DNA of 31,874 nucleotides, taken from NCBI GenBank assembly GCA_036489565.1, contig DASXFN010000098.1, positions 1 through 31,874 of the forward strand, read 5' to 3'. A model generated the notes under the pieces. The model made no database searches and was not told where the DNA came from. It saw nothing but the letters and a program-made list of their open reading frames with translations. A program made the translations under genes and the position numbers. The number at the start of each line of letters is the position of its first letter. Positions within the stretch are counted from its first letter, which is position 1. The DNA comes from JAICKN01 sp036489565. GTDB taxonomy: Bacteria; Acidobacteriota; Terriglobia; Terriglobales; Acidobacteriaceae. Shown here piece after piece: positions 10,576-18,896 of this stretch.

Positions 10576-11259
10576 TTATGCGCCTTTGGGAAGTTGCATT
10601 TGATCCTGTGCATGTAGCTTATATGCTTCCACATAAATACTTTCATGACGCCGTTGCGCTAACTCCAGTCCCGCAAGATTCATTATCCGACTCTCGGAGA
10701 AGTTACTCAGTTGCGCGTTTTCAAATCCGGCTTCGTCCAACATGCCTAGCAACGAACGGCCGTCAAACATCTGTTGGTGGTGAGCACCGCGATGAACCAA
10801 ATCCTGCCATGTGTGACTTAGCGACAAGCGCTCTATAAAGCGATGGGACGCCGTTGAATCGGGATCGGACAAATAATCTTGCACCAATTGCTTAAGATCT
10901 GGCACGACGATACGCAAAATCCCACTCGGCTTCAGCACGCGCAGGCACTCTTTTGTCAGAAAAAGTGATTGCGCATATGTGAAATGCTCGAACGTATGCG
11001 AGGAGTAAATGCAATCTACGGTCTCGTTACCGAAAGGCAATCCTTTTAATACATCATGCCGATGCACGCTTTTCGGCCATGCTGGAACACGAAAGAGGCT
11101 GCGCAGAACGGGGATGCGCGACAACCAGATCGTCGGAGAGTTGTCGATGTTGTACCAACCATCCGCAACGGAAGTTCCACAACCAATATTCACACCTAAA
11201 AAAACCTCGGCGTGCAGTTGCTGCTCTTTCGCGGGTGCTGATGCGGATGCGACGCTCAT
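10576..11259 (-). CDS. Class I SAM-dependent methyltransferase
   Basis: A 227-residue Rossmann-fold methyltransferase. Motif I is VNIGCGTSVADGWYNID near residue 23, motif II-like DVLKGLPFGNETVDCIYSSH follows, with FEHF next, then the post-motif LRVLKPSGILRIVVPDL. This SHxFEH / RVLKPxGxLRIxVPDL form is common in methyltransferases found in polysaccharide and secondary-metabolite loci; the substrate here is unknown. The ATG at 11259 overlaps the carA stop codon by one base (TAATG), giving translational coupling; a GTG at 11271 is the alternative. Three lines counted by hand gave 45-48% GC, below carB. It sits inside the carA-carB operon as an apparent cargo gene, with no evident link to the pathway. 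Confidence 0.85.
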   Translation of the reverse strand: MSVASASAPAKEQQLHAEVFLGVNIGCGTSVADGWYNIDNSPTIWLSRIPVLRSLFRVPAWPKSVHRHDVLKGLPFGNETVDCIYSSHTFEHFTYAQSLFLTKECLRVLKPSGILRIVVPDLKQLVQDYLSDPDSTASHRFIERLSLSHTWQDLVHRGAHHQQMFDGRSLLGMLDEAGFENAQLSNFSESRIMNLAGLELAQRRHESIYVEAYKLHAQDQMQLPKGA

Positions 11260-12389
11260 TACCCTTTCCACTCCTCCATCATCTTCACGAAATCCTTGAA
11301 CAGATAATGCGAGTCGTGCGGACCGGGAGACGCCTCCGGGTGATACTGCACGCTGAACAAAGGCAGGTTCCTGTGCCGCAGACCTTCGAGCGTGTTGTCG
11401 TTTAAATCAATGTGCGTAAATTCCACTTCGCTTTGCGGAAGCGAATCGGGGTCCACGGCAAAGTTATGGTTGTGGGCGGTGATCTCGATTTTTCCGGTAT
11501 GCAACTGCTTCACGGGATGATTTCCGCCGTGGTGGCCGAATTTCAGCTTGAACGTTTTCCCGCCGAGCGCAATCCCTGTTAGTTGATGGCCCAGACAAAT
11601 TCCAAAAATCGGCTGGCGCCCCATGAGGCGGCGAATGTTGTCCACGGCATACGTGCAAGGCTCGGGATCGCCTGGACCGTTGGAAAGAAATACGCCGTCC
11701 GGCTTTAGCGCGAGAACGTCTTCGGCCGGAGTCTGCGCCGGAACCACGGTAACTTTGCAGCCCTCGCCACGTAGCTTGCGCAGAATGTTGTGCTTGATGC
11801 CGAAGTCGTAGGCGACCACGTGATATTGCTCGGGCACGTCTTTTACACCGACTACTTCAATTGGCTCGTGTGAACGCTCTCCCACCTCCCACACATAAGA
11901 CCGGTTCGTGGTCACAACTTTTGCTAGGTCTGTGCCATCCATCTTGGGAATCGAGCGGGCTTTCGCGACTAACTTGTCCACGTCGCTTTCAAGCGTAGAG
12001 ACTACGCCGCGCATCACGCCGTTGTCGCGCAGGTGGCGCACAAGCGCACGGGTATCAATATCCGCTAAAACAGGAATCTTGAATTGTTCGAGATACTCTT
12101 CGGCAACCTGCTGTGAGCGCCAGTTGGAGCTGACTTTGGAAAATTCACGGACGATCAATCCTTCAATATACGGACGCGTAGCTTCGTTATCTTCGCTGTT
12201 AGTGCCGTAATTTCCGATCTGAGGATTGGTTAAAACGACGATTTGGCCACAGTAGGAAGGATCAGTGAAAATTTCCTGGTAGCCGGTAATGGAAGTATTA
12301 AAAACGACTTCCCCGTAACATTCGCCTTTGGCGCCGTAGCCTTTGCCGCGGAAGACTCTGCCGTCTTCCAACGCAAGGATAGCTTGCAT
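11259..12389 (-). CDS. carA: Carbamoyl-phosphate synthase small subunit
   Basis: The 376-residue product has the length and order of CarA. The N-terminal half carries GEVVFNTSITGYQEIFTDPS and the QIVVLTNPQIGNYG motif. The C-terminal half is a class I glutamine amidotransferase with LSNGPGDP, nucleophile Cys265 in GICLGHQ, and His350/Glu352 in YHPEASPGPHDS. It hydrolyses glutamine and passes ammonia to CarB. GGAG lies 5 bases before the ATG. It is the first gene of a minus-strand operon reaching carB; its last 22 codons are copied at 10462-10530. Upstream, 115 bases separate it from the signal peptidase gene, including an A+T-rich stretch (TAAAATCTATAAAAT on the minus strand) that could serve as a promoter. 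Confidence 0.98.
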   Translation of the reverse strand: MQAILALEDGRVFRGKGYGAKGECYGEVVFNTSITGYQEIFTDPSYCGQIVVLTNPQIGNYGTNSEDNEATRPYIEGLIVREFSKVSSNWRSQQVAEEYLEQFKIPVLADIDTRALVRHLRDNGVMRGVVSTLESDVDKLVAKARSIPKMDGTDLAKVVTTNRSYVWEVGERSHEPIEVVGVKDVPEQYHVVAYDFGIKHNILRKLRGEGCKVTVVPAQTPAEDVLALKPDGVFLSNGPGDPEPCTYAVDNIRRLMGRQPIFGICLGHQLTGIALGGKTFKLKFGHHGGNHPVKQLHTGKIEITAHNHNFAVDPDSLPQSEVEFTHIDLNDNTLEGLRHRNLPLFSVQYHPEASPGPHDSHYLFKDFVKMMEEWKG

Positions 12390-12504
12390 TGTTGCTCCAG
12401 GGAGTGGATTTTATAGATTTTAGCAGGGATATCGCGTTCGCGACACAATGAATGAAGAATTTAGGCGGGAAAAGCTGTGAAAATCTTCGCCGAATGCACC
12501 AGTG

Positions 12505-13080
12505 TCAATGCACTCTTCCCATTTTGTCCATGGGCCAATATCCCAGCACTGCTTTTCCGTAAATGTAGCTTGAACTGACGGGCCCGAAATCACGGCTGTC
12601 GTCTGACATGTTGCGGTGGTCGCCGAGAACAAAATAGCTGTGCGGCGGAACAATGGTGTCAGGATAGCTGCGGTCGTCCTCGTAAGCGGGCGCGACGTAA
12701 TCTTCCTCGAGCGGCTCATTATTTACGTACACCTGGCCGCCATCAATACGCACGTGGTCGCCGGAAATCGCGATCACCCGCTTAATGAAACTCTTAGAAG
12801 TGTCCCGTGGATAGCGGAAAACGATGATATCTCCGCGCGAAATGGGTTCCAGGCGATAGACGAATTTGTTGACGAAGATGCGCTCCTGATCGTCGAGGCC
12901 TGGCATCATGCTGACGCCTTCAACTTTTACTGGTTGGTAAACAAAGATAACGATGAAGCAGGCGATGACCAGCGAGATCATCAGATCGCGCAGCCAGACG
13001 GCAAACACTGGTTTGACGCTGCGAGAAGCCGTATTTTGTTCTTGCGCGATGGGGGCGTCTGGAACGTCTTGTTCTGGCAT
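12505..13080 (-). CDS. lepB: Signal peptidase I
   Basis: A 191-residue membrane peptidase with one N-terminal transmembrane helix (about residues 33-48, ISLVIACFIVIFVYQP). The catalytic Ser57 is in VEGVSMMPGL and the general-base Lys100 in FIKRVIAISGD. The later boxes RGDIIVFRYP and LGDHRNMSDDSRDFGPV are the family signatures. It removes signal peptides from exported proteins on the outer face of the inner membrane. The ATG at 13080 is chosen because AGGT lies just upstream; the frame extends to a TTG at 13104, which lacks such support. It lies upstream of carA on the same strand, and the two may be transcribed together. Confidence 0.95.
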   Translation of the reverse strand: MPEQDVPDAPIAQEQNTASRSVKPVFAVWLRDLMISLVIACFIVIFVYQPVKVEGVSMMPGLDDQERIFVNKFVYRLEPISRGDIIVFRYPRDTSKSFIKRVIAISGDHVRIDGGQVYVNNEPLEEDYVAPAYEDDRSYPDTIVPPHSYFVLGDHRNMSDDSRDFGPVSSSYIYGKAVLGYWPMDKMGRVH

Positions 13081-13182
13081 GTTACCTGCAATTATTTTAT
13101 ACAAGTTTGCCGCGCACGGAGCAGGATGGGTTACAAATAGTCGTCTAACCCCTGTCCGGATTTCTCGAAAGGACCTTCTCGA

Positions 13183-14802
13183 ATGTATTCGACCTCAGCC
13201 GTTCGCCTGTTCCGGTGGTTTTGCGCTTCCCTGCTGGCTGGCGTTCTTATTCTCGGCATATTGGGAGAGATTGCCGCCAGCGCATATGCCGCCGAAACCG
13301 AGCCTGTGGTAAAGACAATGGCGGGTGAGTTACAAGGAATGCTGGCGGCTTCCGGACGGGCGGAATTCCTGGGGATCCGTTATGCAGAGCCGCCGCTGGG
13401 AGAGCTTCGCTGGCGCCCGCCGGTTCCGGTAAAGGCGTGGCAAGGGGTCCGGGACGTCCAACACTTTGGCGCGCCCTGCGCCCAGATGGCGGCGGGAGAA
13501 TGGAACCGGCGCGACGCCGAAAATAGCCAGGAAGATTGCCTGTTCCTCAACGTTATTACCCCGCAGTGGCCAATCAAGGGAAAGCTGCCAGTAATGTTCT
13601 GGATCCACGGCGGGGGAAATACCGGTGGGACTGCCTCAAGCGCTCTTTATAAAGATGGAACGCTGGTGGACCACGGAGTGATATTAGTGACGGTCAACTA
13701 CCGGTTGGGTGTTTTTGGTTTCCTGGCGCATCCGGAGCTGACGAAGGAATCCCCGCACCATGCCTCTGGCGATTATGGATTGATGGACCAGATCGCCGCC
13801 CTGCACTGGGTGCATGACAACATTGCGAACTTTGGCGGCGATCCCGGCAACATTACTGTCTTCGGCCAATCGGCCGGCGCGCATGATGCAAGCCTGCTGA
13901 TGGTCTCGCCGCTTGCCAAGAATCTTTTTGAGAAAGTCATCGGAGAAAGCGGGACATCATTTGGATTCAGCACGGCTACGTTGGCTGAAACAGAACAGAG
14001 TGGGCAAAAGCTTGCCGAAATGCTCGGAGCTCCTGCCGGACAGGATCCGATCAAGTACATGCGTGGTCTTTCCGTAGCAGAAATTTTTCGAGTGCTGGAA
14101 TCGCACGAAAAAGATCCAAGCCCCGGTTTTGCTTTTGATGTTGATGGCTGGGTCATTCCCACTGCTCCTGCAAAAGTTTTCGCCGCTGGGCAAGAAGCCA
14201 AGGTTGCCATGATTATGGGCAATAATTCACGCGAATTCGACTTCCCTTTGCCGACCGAAGCGTTGCGTCATAGGATCCGCGAAGTCTATGGCGATTTAGC
14301 GCCCAAAGTACTTGAAGTCTATGGGCTGAGCGATGGCGGGCAAGGCGTAACTGATCCCCTGTATGGGACGGTTGCAAATCAATACTCGGCAGATGGATTG
14401 TTCCGCTGCGCGGCTGTTGCACAATCCGCATTTCATCAGGCAGCGCATAATCCCACATACGAATATCAGTTCGAACATGCCGACCCCGGTCACGAATCAG
14501 AGGGTGCGGTACACTCCGCTGAACTGCCTTATGTATTCGGGTTTTATCCTTCGACGGGAAATATCGGTGGAGTTTTTGGAGATGCCGACCACAAGCTCGC
14601 GGAAATCATTGAGTCGTATTGGACGAACTTTGCAAAGACCGGGAACCCGAATGGAAACGGATTGTCGCACTGGCCGGAGTTTGGTGGCAATGGAGCTTAC
14701 ATTCGATTTACGCAGGACGTGCGGGTTGGGGCCGCGCAAGGATTACGAAAGCGGCAGTGCGATTTGTATCGGGAGAATCTGGAACGGACGTTGAAGCCAT
14801 GA
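13183..14802 (+). CDS. Carboxylesterase type B, secreted
   Basis: A 539-residue alpha/beta-hydrolase of the carboxylesterase type-B (cholinesterase-like) family. A signal peptide covers residues 1-37. The family signatures are all visible: EDCLFLNVITP near residue 117, the oxyanion-hole IHGGGNTGG (141-149), nucleophile Ser230 in VFGQSAGAHD, the acidic residue probably Glu351 in NNSREFDF, and His444 in VHSAELPYVFG. The C-terminal YWTNFAKTGNPNG is typical. It would hydrolyse carboxylic esters in the periplasm or outside the cell; its physiological substrate is unknown. It is divergent from lepB with 102 bases between them. An AGGA lies about 12 bases before the ATG. Confidence 0.93.
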   Translation: MYSTSAVRLFRWFCASLLAGVLILGILGEIAASAYAAETEPVVKTMAGELQGMLAASGRAEFLGIRYAEPPLGELRWRPPVPVKAWQGVRDVQHFGAPCAQMAAGEWNRRDAENSQEDCLFLNVITPQWPIKGKLPVMFWIHGGGNTGGTASSALYKDGTLVDHGVILVTVNYRLGVFGFLAHPELTKESPHHASGDYGLMDQIAALHWVHDNIANFGGDPGNITVFGQSAGAHDASLLMVSPLAKNLFEKVIGESGTSFGFSTATLAETEQSGQKLAEMLGAPAGQDPIKYMRGLSVAEIFRVLESHEKDPSPGFAFDVDGWVIPTAPAKVFAAGQEAKVAMIMGNNSREFDFPLPTEALRHRIREVYGDLAPKVLEVYGLSDGGQGVTDPLYGTVANQYSADGLFRCAAVAQSAFHQAAHNPTYEYQFEHADPGHESEGAVHSAELPYVFGFYPSTGNIGGVFGDADHKLAEIIESYWTNFAKTGNPNGNGLSHWPEFGGNGAYIRFTQDVRVGAAQGLRKRQCDLYRENLERTLKP

Positions 14803-14892
14803 GGGTGCGTGCTATCGAAAGCAGCAAGTCGCTGCCTGCGGGCGAAGAATTTTAGAGTTACAATTACGAAGTAATTTTTCGCGAGAGTCATC

Positions 14893-15351
14893 ATGTTCAA
14901 GCGCGCATTGAGTCTTACCCTTCTTTTAGTTTTGGTGGTTATGGTTTCCAACCGCTGGGCAATGTCGCAGCAGGAGGAAGCTCCGGTGCCTGCTTACAAT
15001 GCAAAGCCTCCCGCCAAGGGAGAAACGCTGCCACCGATCCTCAAGAAAGAACAGCTATGGGGAAGCGGCCCGATGCGTCCGGTGCAAATTCACGCTTACG
15101 AGCTTGCCTCCAAAATTCCTGCAGTACTGCATCAGCAACCTTGCTACTGCTATTGCGACCGCATGGGTCACAACAGCCTGCACAGTTGTTTTGAAGGGAT
15201 GCACGGAGCAGAATGCTCCACCTGCATGCAGGAACTTTACTACGCTTATCTACAACATAAAAAGGGGAAGACGGCGCAACAAATTCGGGCGGGTATCATT
15301 CGCGGAGAATATAAGCAGATTGATCTGCAAACCGCAGCTTCCATACAGTAA
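14893..15351 (+). CDS. PCYCxC-motif secreted protein
   Basis: A 152-residue exported protein. Residues 1-24 form a signal sequence. The core has PCYCYCDRMGHNSLHSCF (Cys84, Cys86, Cys88, Cys99) followed by CSTC (Cys108, Cys111), the arrangement of the PCYCGC-motif family (PF13798), whose function is unknown. Six cysteines and nearby histidines in about 30 residues suggest metal binding or a disulfide knot; this is inference. A C-terminal helical part (TAQQIRAGIIRGEY) follows. Only a weak GAGAG precedes the ATG. It stands 90 bases after the carboxylesterase on the same strand, and nothing in the context fixes its role. Confidence 0.75.
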   Translation: MFKRALSLTLLLVLVVMVSNRWAMSQQEEAPVPAYNAKPPAKGETLPPILKKEQLWGSGPMRPVQIHAYELASKIPAVLHQQPCYCYCDRMGHNSLHSCFEGMHGAECSTCMQELYYAYLQHKKGKTAQQIRAGIIRGEYKQIDLQTAASIQ

Positions 15352-15553
15352 AGGCCGATTTGACGGAACGCCGGGCAAAGTTTAATCTTCTCATTGGTTT
15401 AGCTATTTCCACAGGGCAACAAATAGGGGCCCTGAACAGACTCATGATCGTTATTCTGCGGGAAGCAAGCTCGAGCCCCCTGACCTAGTGGTTTTTTGCA
15501 TCTAACCTCAATTAGTGGAGATATTTACGAGCAACCGAGGAAGAGTTCTTACT

Positions 15554-16126
15554 ATGGCGCAAAAGACACCGGCGAAGAAGTCTGCTCCTGAAGATCCGCG
15601 TTTTGCACAGGCTGTGCAAAACTACGAGGCGGGCCTGCGTGCTCTGCAAGAGCACAAATTCGACAAAGCGAAGACCCATTTGCAGAAGGTTTTAACGGGT
15701 CCCAACCGTGGATTGGCTGATCGGGCTTCAGTGCATTTGAACGTCTGCAACCAGCATTTGGAAAAGACTGCCAATCAGTTCAAGACTGCGGAAGAGCACT
15801 ACGATTTTGCTGTCTCGCTCATGAACGTTGGCGATTACGTAAGCGCGCGCGAACACTTGGAGAAGCTTGGCAAGCAGGTGCCGAAGGCCGATTACGTAGC
15901 CTACGGTATGGCCGCACTCGACTGCCTCACCGGCCACGCAGAGGATTCTCTGCGACATTTGAATGAAGCGATCGAGTTAAATGCATTGCTGCGCTTTCAG
16001 GCACGCAACGATTCGGACTTCCAAAACCTGGTGGAAGATCCACGCTTCACGGAACTTCTTTATCCCGATCCGGGAGCGGATTCGCCTGCGCCGCATTCGC
16101 ATTCTCAATCTGAAGAAGGTTTCTAG
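15554..16126 (+). CDS. TPR-repeat protein, partner gene of yvcK
   Basis: A 190-residue cytoplasmic protein with tetratricopeptide-like helices. The pairs are seen at RFAQAVQNYEAGLRALQEHKF, EEHYDFAVSLMNVGDYVSA and ADYVAYGMAALDCLTGHAED; a His/Ser-rich tail (PHSHSQSEEGF) ends it. The ATG at 15554 is preferred over an upstream in-frame start at 15515 because AGGAAGAG lies about 8 bases before it. The stop is 9 bases before yvcK, so the two are almost certainly co-transcribed. TPR proteins usually serve as binding scaffolds. The 202 bases before it hold no gene; they contain no clear promoter beyond T-rich runs. Confidence 0.78.
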   Translation: MAQKTPAKKSAPEDPRFAQAVQNYEAGLRALQEHKFDKAKTHLQKVLTGPNRGLADRASVHLNVCNQHLEKTANQFKTAEEHYDFAVSLMNVGDYVSAREHLEKLGKQVPKADYVAYGMAALDCLTGHAEDSLRHLNEAIELNALLRFQARNDSDFQNLVEDPRFTELLYPDPGADSPAPHSHSQSEEGF

Positions 16127-16135
16127 TTTCCCATC

Positions 16136-17206
16136 ATGGCGGTTGCTGAGCGGCGTTCGGAAAGTCCGCAGCCAGGAAAGCGCAAAACTGATCGTGCTTA
16201 TTCCGTGGTGTCTATTGGCGGCGGCACGGGACTCTCCACGCTGCTGAAAGGCCTTAAACAATATGTACCCTTGCCCGGGGAAAATACTTTGCCGCGGGCA
16301 CATTTCATCCGGGAACTCTGCGCGGTGGTTACGGTCACGGACGACGGCGGCTCCAGTGGCCGCTTGCGAAAAGAGTTCAACATGCTTCCGCCGGGCGACA
16401 TTCGCAATTGTATTGTCGCGCTTTCCGAAGACGAAGCTTTACTCTCCAAGCTCTTTCAACATCGCTTTGAAAAGGGCTCAGGGCTGGAAGGTCACAGCTT
16501 CGGCAATCTCTTTCTTGCCGCCCTTACTTCCATTACGCACGACTTCAGCGAGGCGGTGCGCCTGTCATCGGAAATTCTGCTTACTCGCGGACACATTTAT
16601 CCGGTAACCACTTCACACGTTGAACTGGAGGCGCTGATGCAGGACGGCAGCCGCGTGCGTGGGGAGACTAACATTACAGCGTCCAAGGGGCGGATCGAGG
16701 AGTTGTTTCTCATTCCGCCGGATGTTCAACCTTTGCCGCAAACTTTGGATGCGATCGCGCGCGCTGATCTCATCACCATTGGACCGGGATCATTGTTCAC
16801 CAGCCTCATTCCCAATCTATTAGTGCCGGGCGTGGCGCGGGCGATCATAGATTCCAAGGCGATCAAGGTTTACGTTTGCAACCTTATGACCCAGGCAAAT
16901 GAAAGCCTGGGTCGAAGCGTCGCCGATCATATTCGCGCCCTTAACGAGCACGTGGGCGCGCAAATTTTCGATTATGCGCTGATCAATCGCACGCCGGTTT
17001 CAAAAGAGCTGCTGGCTAAATATGCGGAACAGGGCGCAGCTTCCATTGTGAGCGACATGGAGAGCGTGAAAGCCCTGGGCGTTCACGCCATTCTGGGAGA
17101 CTATCTTGAGGAAGCGGGCGTGGCGCGCCATGCCACTGACAAGGTAGCGCACGATTTGATGGCGCTCATCGCCAGCCGCGAGCCCCGCGCAGTCTCGAAA
17201 GCTTAA
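16136..17206 (+). CDS. yvcK: YvcK-family UDP-GlcNAc-binding gluconeogenesis factor
   Basis: A 356-residue protein of the YvcK/CofD-like family. The N-terminal phosphate-binding signature SIGGGTGLSTLLKGL (residues 26-40) is followed by VTVTDDGGSSGRLRKEF, LPPGDIRNC and the later TIGPGSLFTSLIPNLLV, then VCNLMTQANES. In Bacillus the protein is needed for growth on gluconeogenic carbon sources, binds UDP-GlcNAc and affects cell shape and wall synthesis. Whether it does the same here is inferred from family membership. It forms a two-gene unit with the TPR gene upstream, and glmU, which makes UDP-GlcNAc, lies 1.7 kb downstream. A 9-bp perfect inverted repeat at 16888-16913 falls inside the coding region. 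Confidence 0.93.
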   Translation: MAVAERRSESPQPGKRKTDRAYSVVSIGGGTGLSTLLKGLKQYVPLPGENTLPRAHFIRELCAVVTVTDDGGSSGRLRKEFNMLPPGDIRNCIVALSEDEALLSKLFQHRFEKGSGLEGHSFGNLFLAALTSITHDFSEAVRLSSEILLTRGHIYPVTTSHVELEALMQDGSRVRGETNITASKGRIEELFLIPPDVQPLPQTLDAIARADLITIGPGSLFTSLIPNLLVPGVARAIIDSKAIKVYVCNLMTQANESLGRSVADHIRALNEHVGAQIFDYALINRTPVSKELLAKYAEQGAASIVSDMESVKALGVHAILGDYLEEAGVARHATDKVAHDLMALIASREPRAVSKA

Positions 17207-17300
17207 GACTTCTAAAGACAGGCCTAGCAGCCATGCGTTTTGCGCCGTCCTCCGGATTGTCAAAATCTTGTCAACTCTCATTTTGATGGTGATGAGGAAG

Positions 17301-17306
17301 TAGAAT
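17301..17306 (+). promoter_or_regulatory. Candidate -10 box directly before the secreted TPR gene
   Basis: TAGAAT ends 6 bases before the ATG at 17313, and no Shine-Dalgarno sequence lies between. Transcription from this box would start at about the start codon, giving a leaderless message. The -35 region is not recognisable. Confidence 0.35.
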
Positions 17307-17312
17307 CTTCCC

Positions 17313-18764
17313 ATGAAAAAACTGCCGATTGTATTCGCCGCTGCGCTGTTCACGCTTTTCTCTGCCTCTGCTCTGTGGGCTACCTGCGGAGGAGGCGGCG
17401 GCGGTGGCACCGGCGGAATGAATTCGATGGGCATCCCCGACCAGGCTTATAACGTGCCGTGGCGCGTGCACGCGCCTGAGGCCCCGCCCGTGAATGCCGG
17501 ACTGGTCCTTTATTGGTTTCCGTCCTCGGCACAGGAGGTACAGAAATCCAGCTTGCGTACCTCGCGAGTTCTCTCTCTATATGCCGCGCAATGCGTTTCC
17601 ATGGAAATTATTGATGAGAGTTCTCCCCTGGGAAAACAACTGGCGGGCGATGCGAAGCTGCCGGTAGCGGTGTTAGCTACCCCGGATGGGAAGGCGCTTG
17701 GCAAAACGGAAAACCAAGATGGCTTCCTTCGCGCCGGGCCAGTGGAAAAACTCGTAGATGATGAAGTAAAACGCCGCGGGAATTCGCTGGAGCAGCAATT
17801 AAAACAAGCGAAAGAGCGGGCAAAATCCGGAGACAACGCAGGAGCCATTCCCATCTATCGCGCGGTGCTGGAGCAGAAATGCCTTTTTCCAAAGAAGGCG
17901 AAAGACGCGTCCAAGGAATTAAAAAAACTCGGCGTGACCGATATTGGAGAAGTTGCTGACCCGCCAAATTTTGATCCAGCCGTGAGCGCGCGGATCGAGA
18001 GCGTCATGAAACAGGGGCTAAAGGCCGAGAACGACGCGAAATATTTAGAGGCAGCGCAGCTTTACCAAAAGGCCCATCTTATGGATCCGGCCGATCCTAC
18101 TCCGCTGCGTTACCTGGGCGAAGTGTATCGCCATGAAACTGGCGATTGGAAAAAGGCCACGCAGACTTTTGACGCGATCCTTGCCATGCCCGCCGATCCG
18201 CTGGCGCGCGCGGTCGCATTGCACGGACTGGGAAAGATGACAATTCATGATGGCGAGTTCAAAAAAGGGTTGGGACTCATGGAGCAATCGGTGCAGGTGT
18301 TCCCTATCGCGCTCGCGTATCGCAACCTCGCCGTGTATTGGAATTCCGAAGGAGATGAGGCGAAGACCGATTACTACGTACGCAAAGCCCTGAGTCTGGA
18401 GCCAACCGACGCCTACAACCTGGTGTTCGCAGCAGGCTTTATGGCCGCGCATGGACACGGAGACGAAGCCCTGAAGATCGCCCAGCAAAACGAGGGAATG
18501 ATGCCAGCATCCTACAATCTGGCAGCGATCTATGCGCAGCTGGGTCAGAAAGACAAAGCACTGGCTCTGCTGAAAAGGCATTTCTTCGAGTATGAGCGTT
18601 TTCAGGCAGTGCGTTCGAAGGAGATGATGGAAGCCCGCGTAGATGCGGTTTTCGCTTCTCTGATGAACGATCCTTCATTTATCTCGCTTACCAGCGGAGC
18701 GGATGGGCGGCTTCCCTTGCCGGAACGGCGTGGTATGAGTACCGGAGCAGGCGCCACGCAATAG
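17313..18764 (+). CDS. Secreted TPR protein with a poly-glycine N-terminal segment
   Basis: A 483-residue exported protein. The signal peptide (1-22) leads to ATC followed by seven glycines (residues 26-32) and TGGMNSMG. Residues 55-150 look like an alpha/beta domain (GLVLYWFPSSAQEV, LPVAVLATPDGKALG) that could be thioredoxin-like, but no CxxC is present. From about 165 to 450 there are TPR helices, for example YLEAAQLYQKAHLMDPADPT, PIALAYRNLAVYWNSEGDE and PASYNLAAIYAQLGQKDKAL. Cys25 lacks a canonical lipobox (-3 is Trp), so lipidation is doubtful. It likely acts as a periplasmic scaffold; no partner is visible. It precedes glmU by 132 bases. Confidence 0.78.
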   Translation: MKKLPIVFAAALFTLFSASALWATCGGGGGGGTGGMNSMGIPDQAYNVPWRVHAPEAPPVNAGLVLYWFPSSAQEVQKSSLRTSRVLSLYAAQCVSMEIIDESSPLGKQLAGDAKLPVAVLATPDGKALGKTENQDGFLRAGPVEKLVDDEVKRRGNSLEQQLKQAKERAKSGDNAGAIPIYRAVLEQKCLFPKKAKDASKELKKLGVTDIGEVADPPNFDPAVSARIESVMKQGLKAENDAKYLEAAQLYQKAHLMDPADPTPLRYLGEVYRHETGDWKKATQTFDAILAMPADPLARAVALHGLGKMTIHDGEFKKGLGLMEQSVQVFPIALAYRNLAVYWNSEGDEAKTDYYVRKALSLEPTDAYNLVFAAGFMAAHGHGDEALKIAQQNEGMMPASYNLAAIYAQLGQKDKALALLKRHFFEYERFQAVRSKEMMEARVDAVFASLMNDPSFISLTSGADGRLPLPERRGMSTGAGATQ

Positions 18765-18884
18765 CTGCCCTAGGATGACGATAGCCGCGGGAGGCGATGA
18801 CGCTGTACCGCAAGCCCGGCCTCGGTGATTGCCATTTTAGGTGCCCTTGCCTGCGGAATGAAAATCCCGCTGTAGCAATACGGG

Positions 18885-18890
18885 TATATT
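18885..18890 (+). promoter_or_regulatory. Candidate -10 box directly before glmU
   Basis: TATATT ends 6 bases before the ATG at 18897, the same spacing seen for the TPR gene at 17313. There is no Shine-Dalgarno sequence in the gap. This fits a leaderless transcript; no -35 hexamer is evident. Confidence 0.4.
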
Positions 18891-18896
18891 GTTTCC

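Noticed and set aside
12432..12443. TCGCG/CGCGA repeat upstream of carA as a pyrimidine-responsive regulatory site
   Set aside because: The arms are five bases and there is no PyrR-type anti-terminator or leader peptide in the 115-base gap.
13081..13104. TTG at 13104 as the start of signal peptidase I
   Set aside because: The ATG at 13080 has an AGGT just upstream and gives the usual N-terminus.
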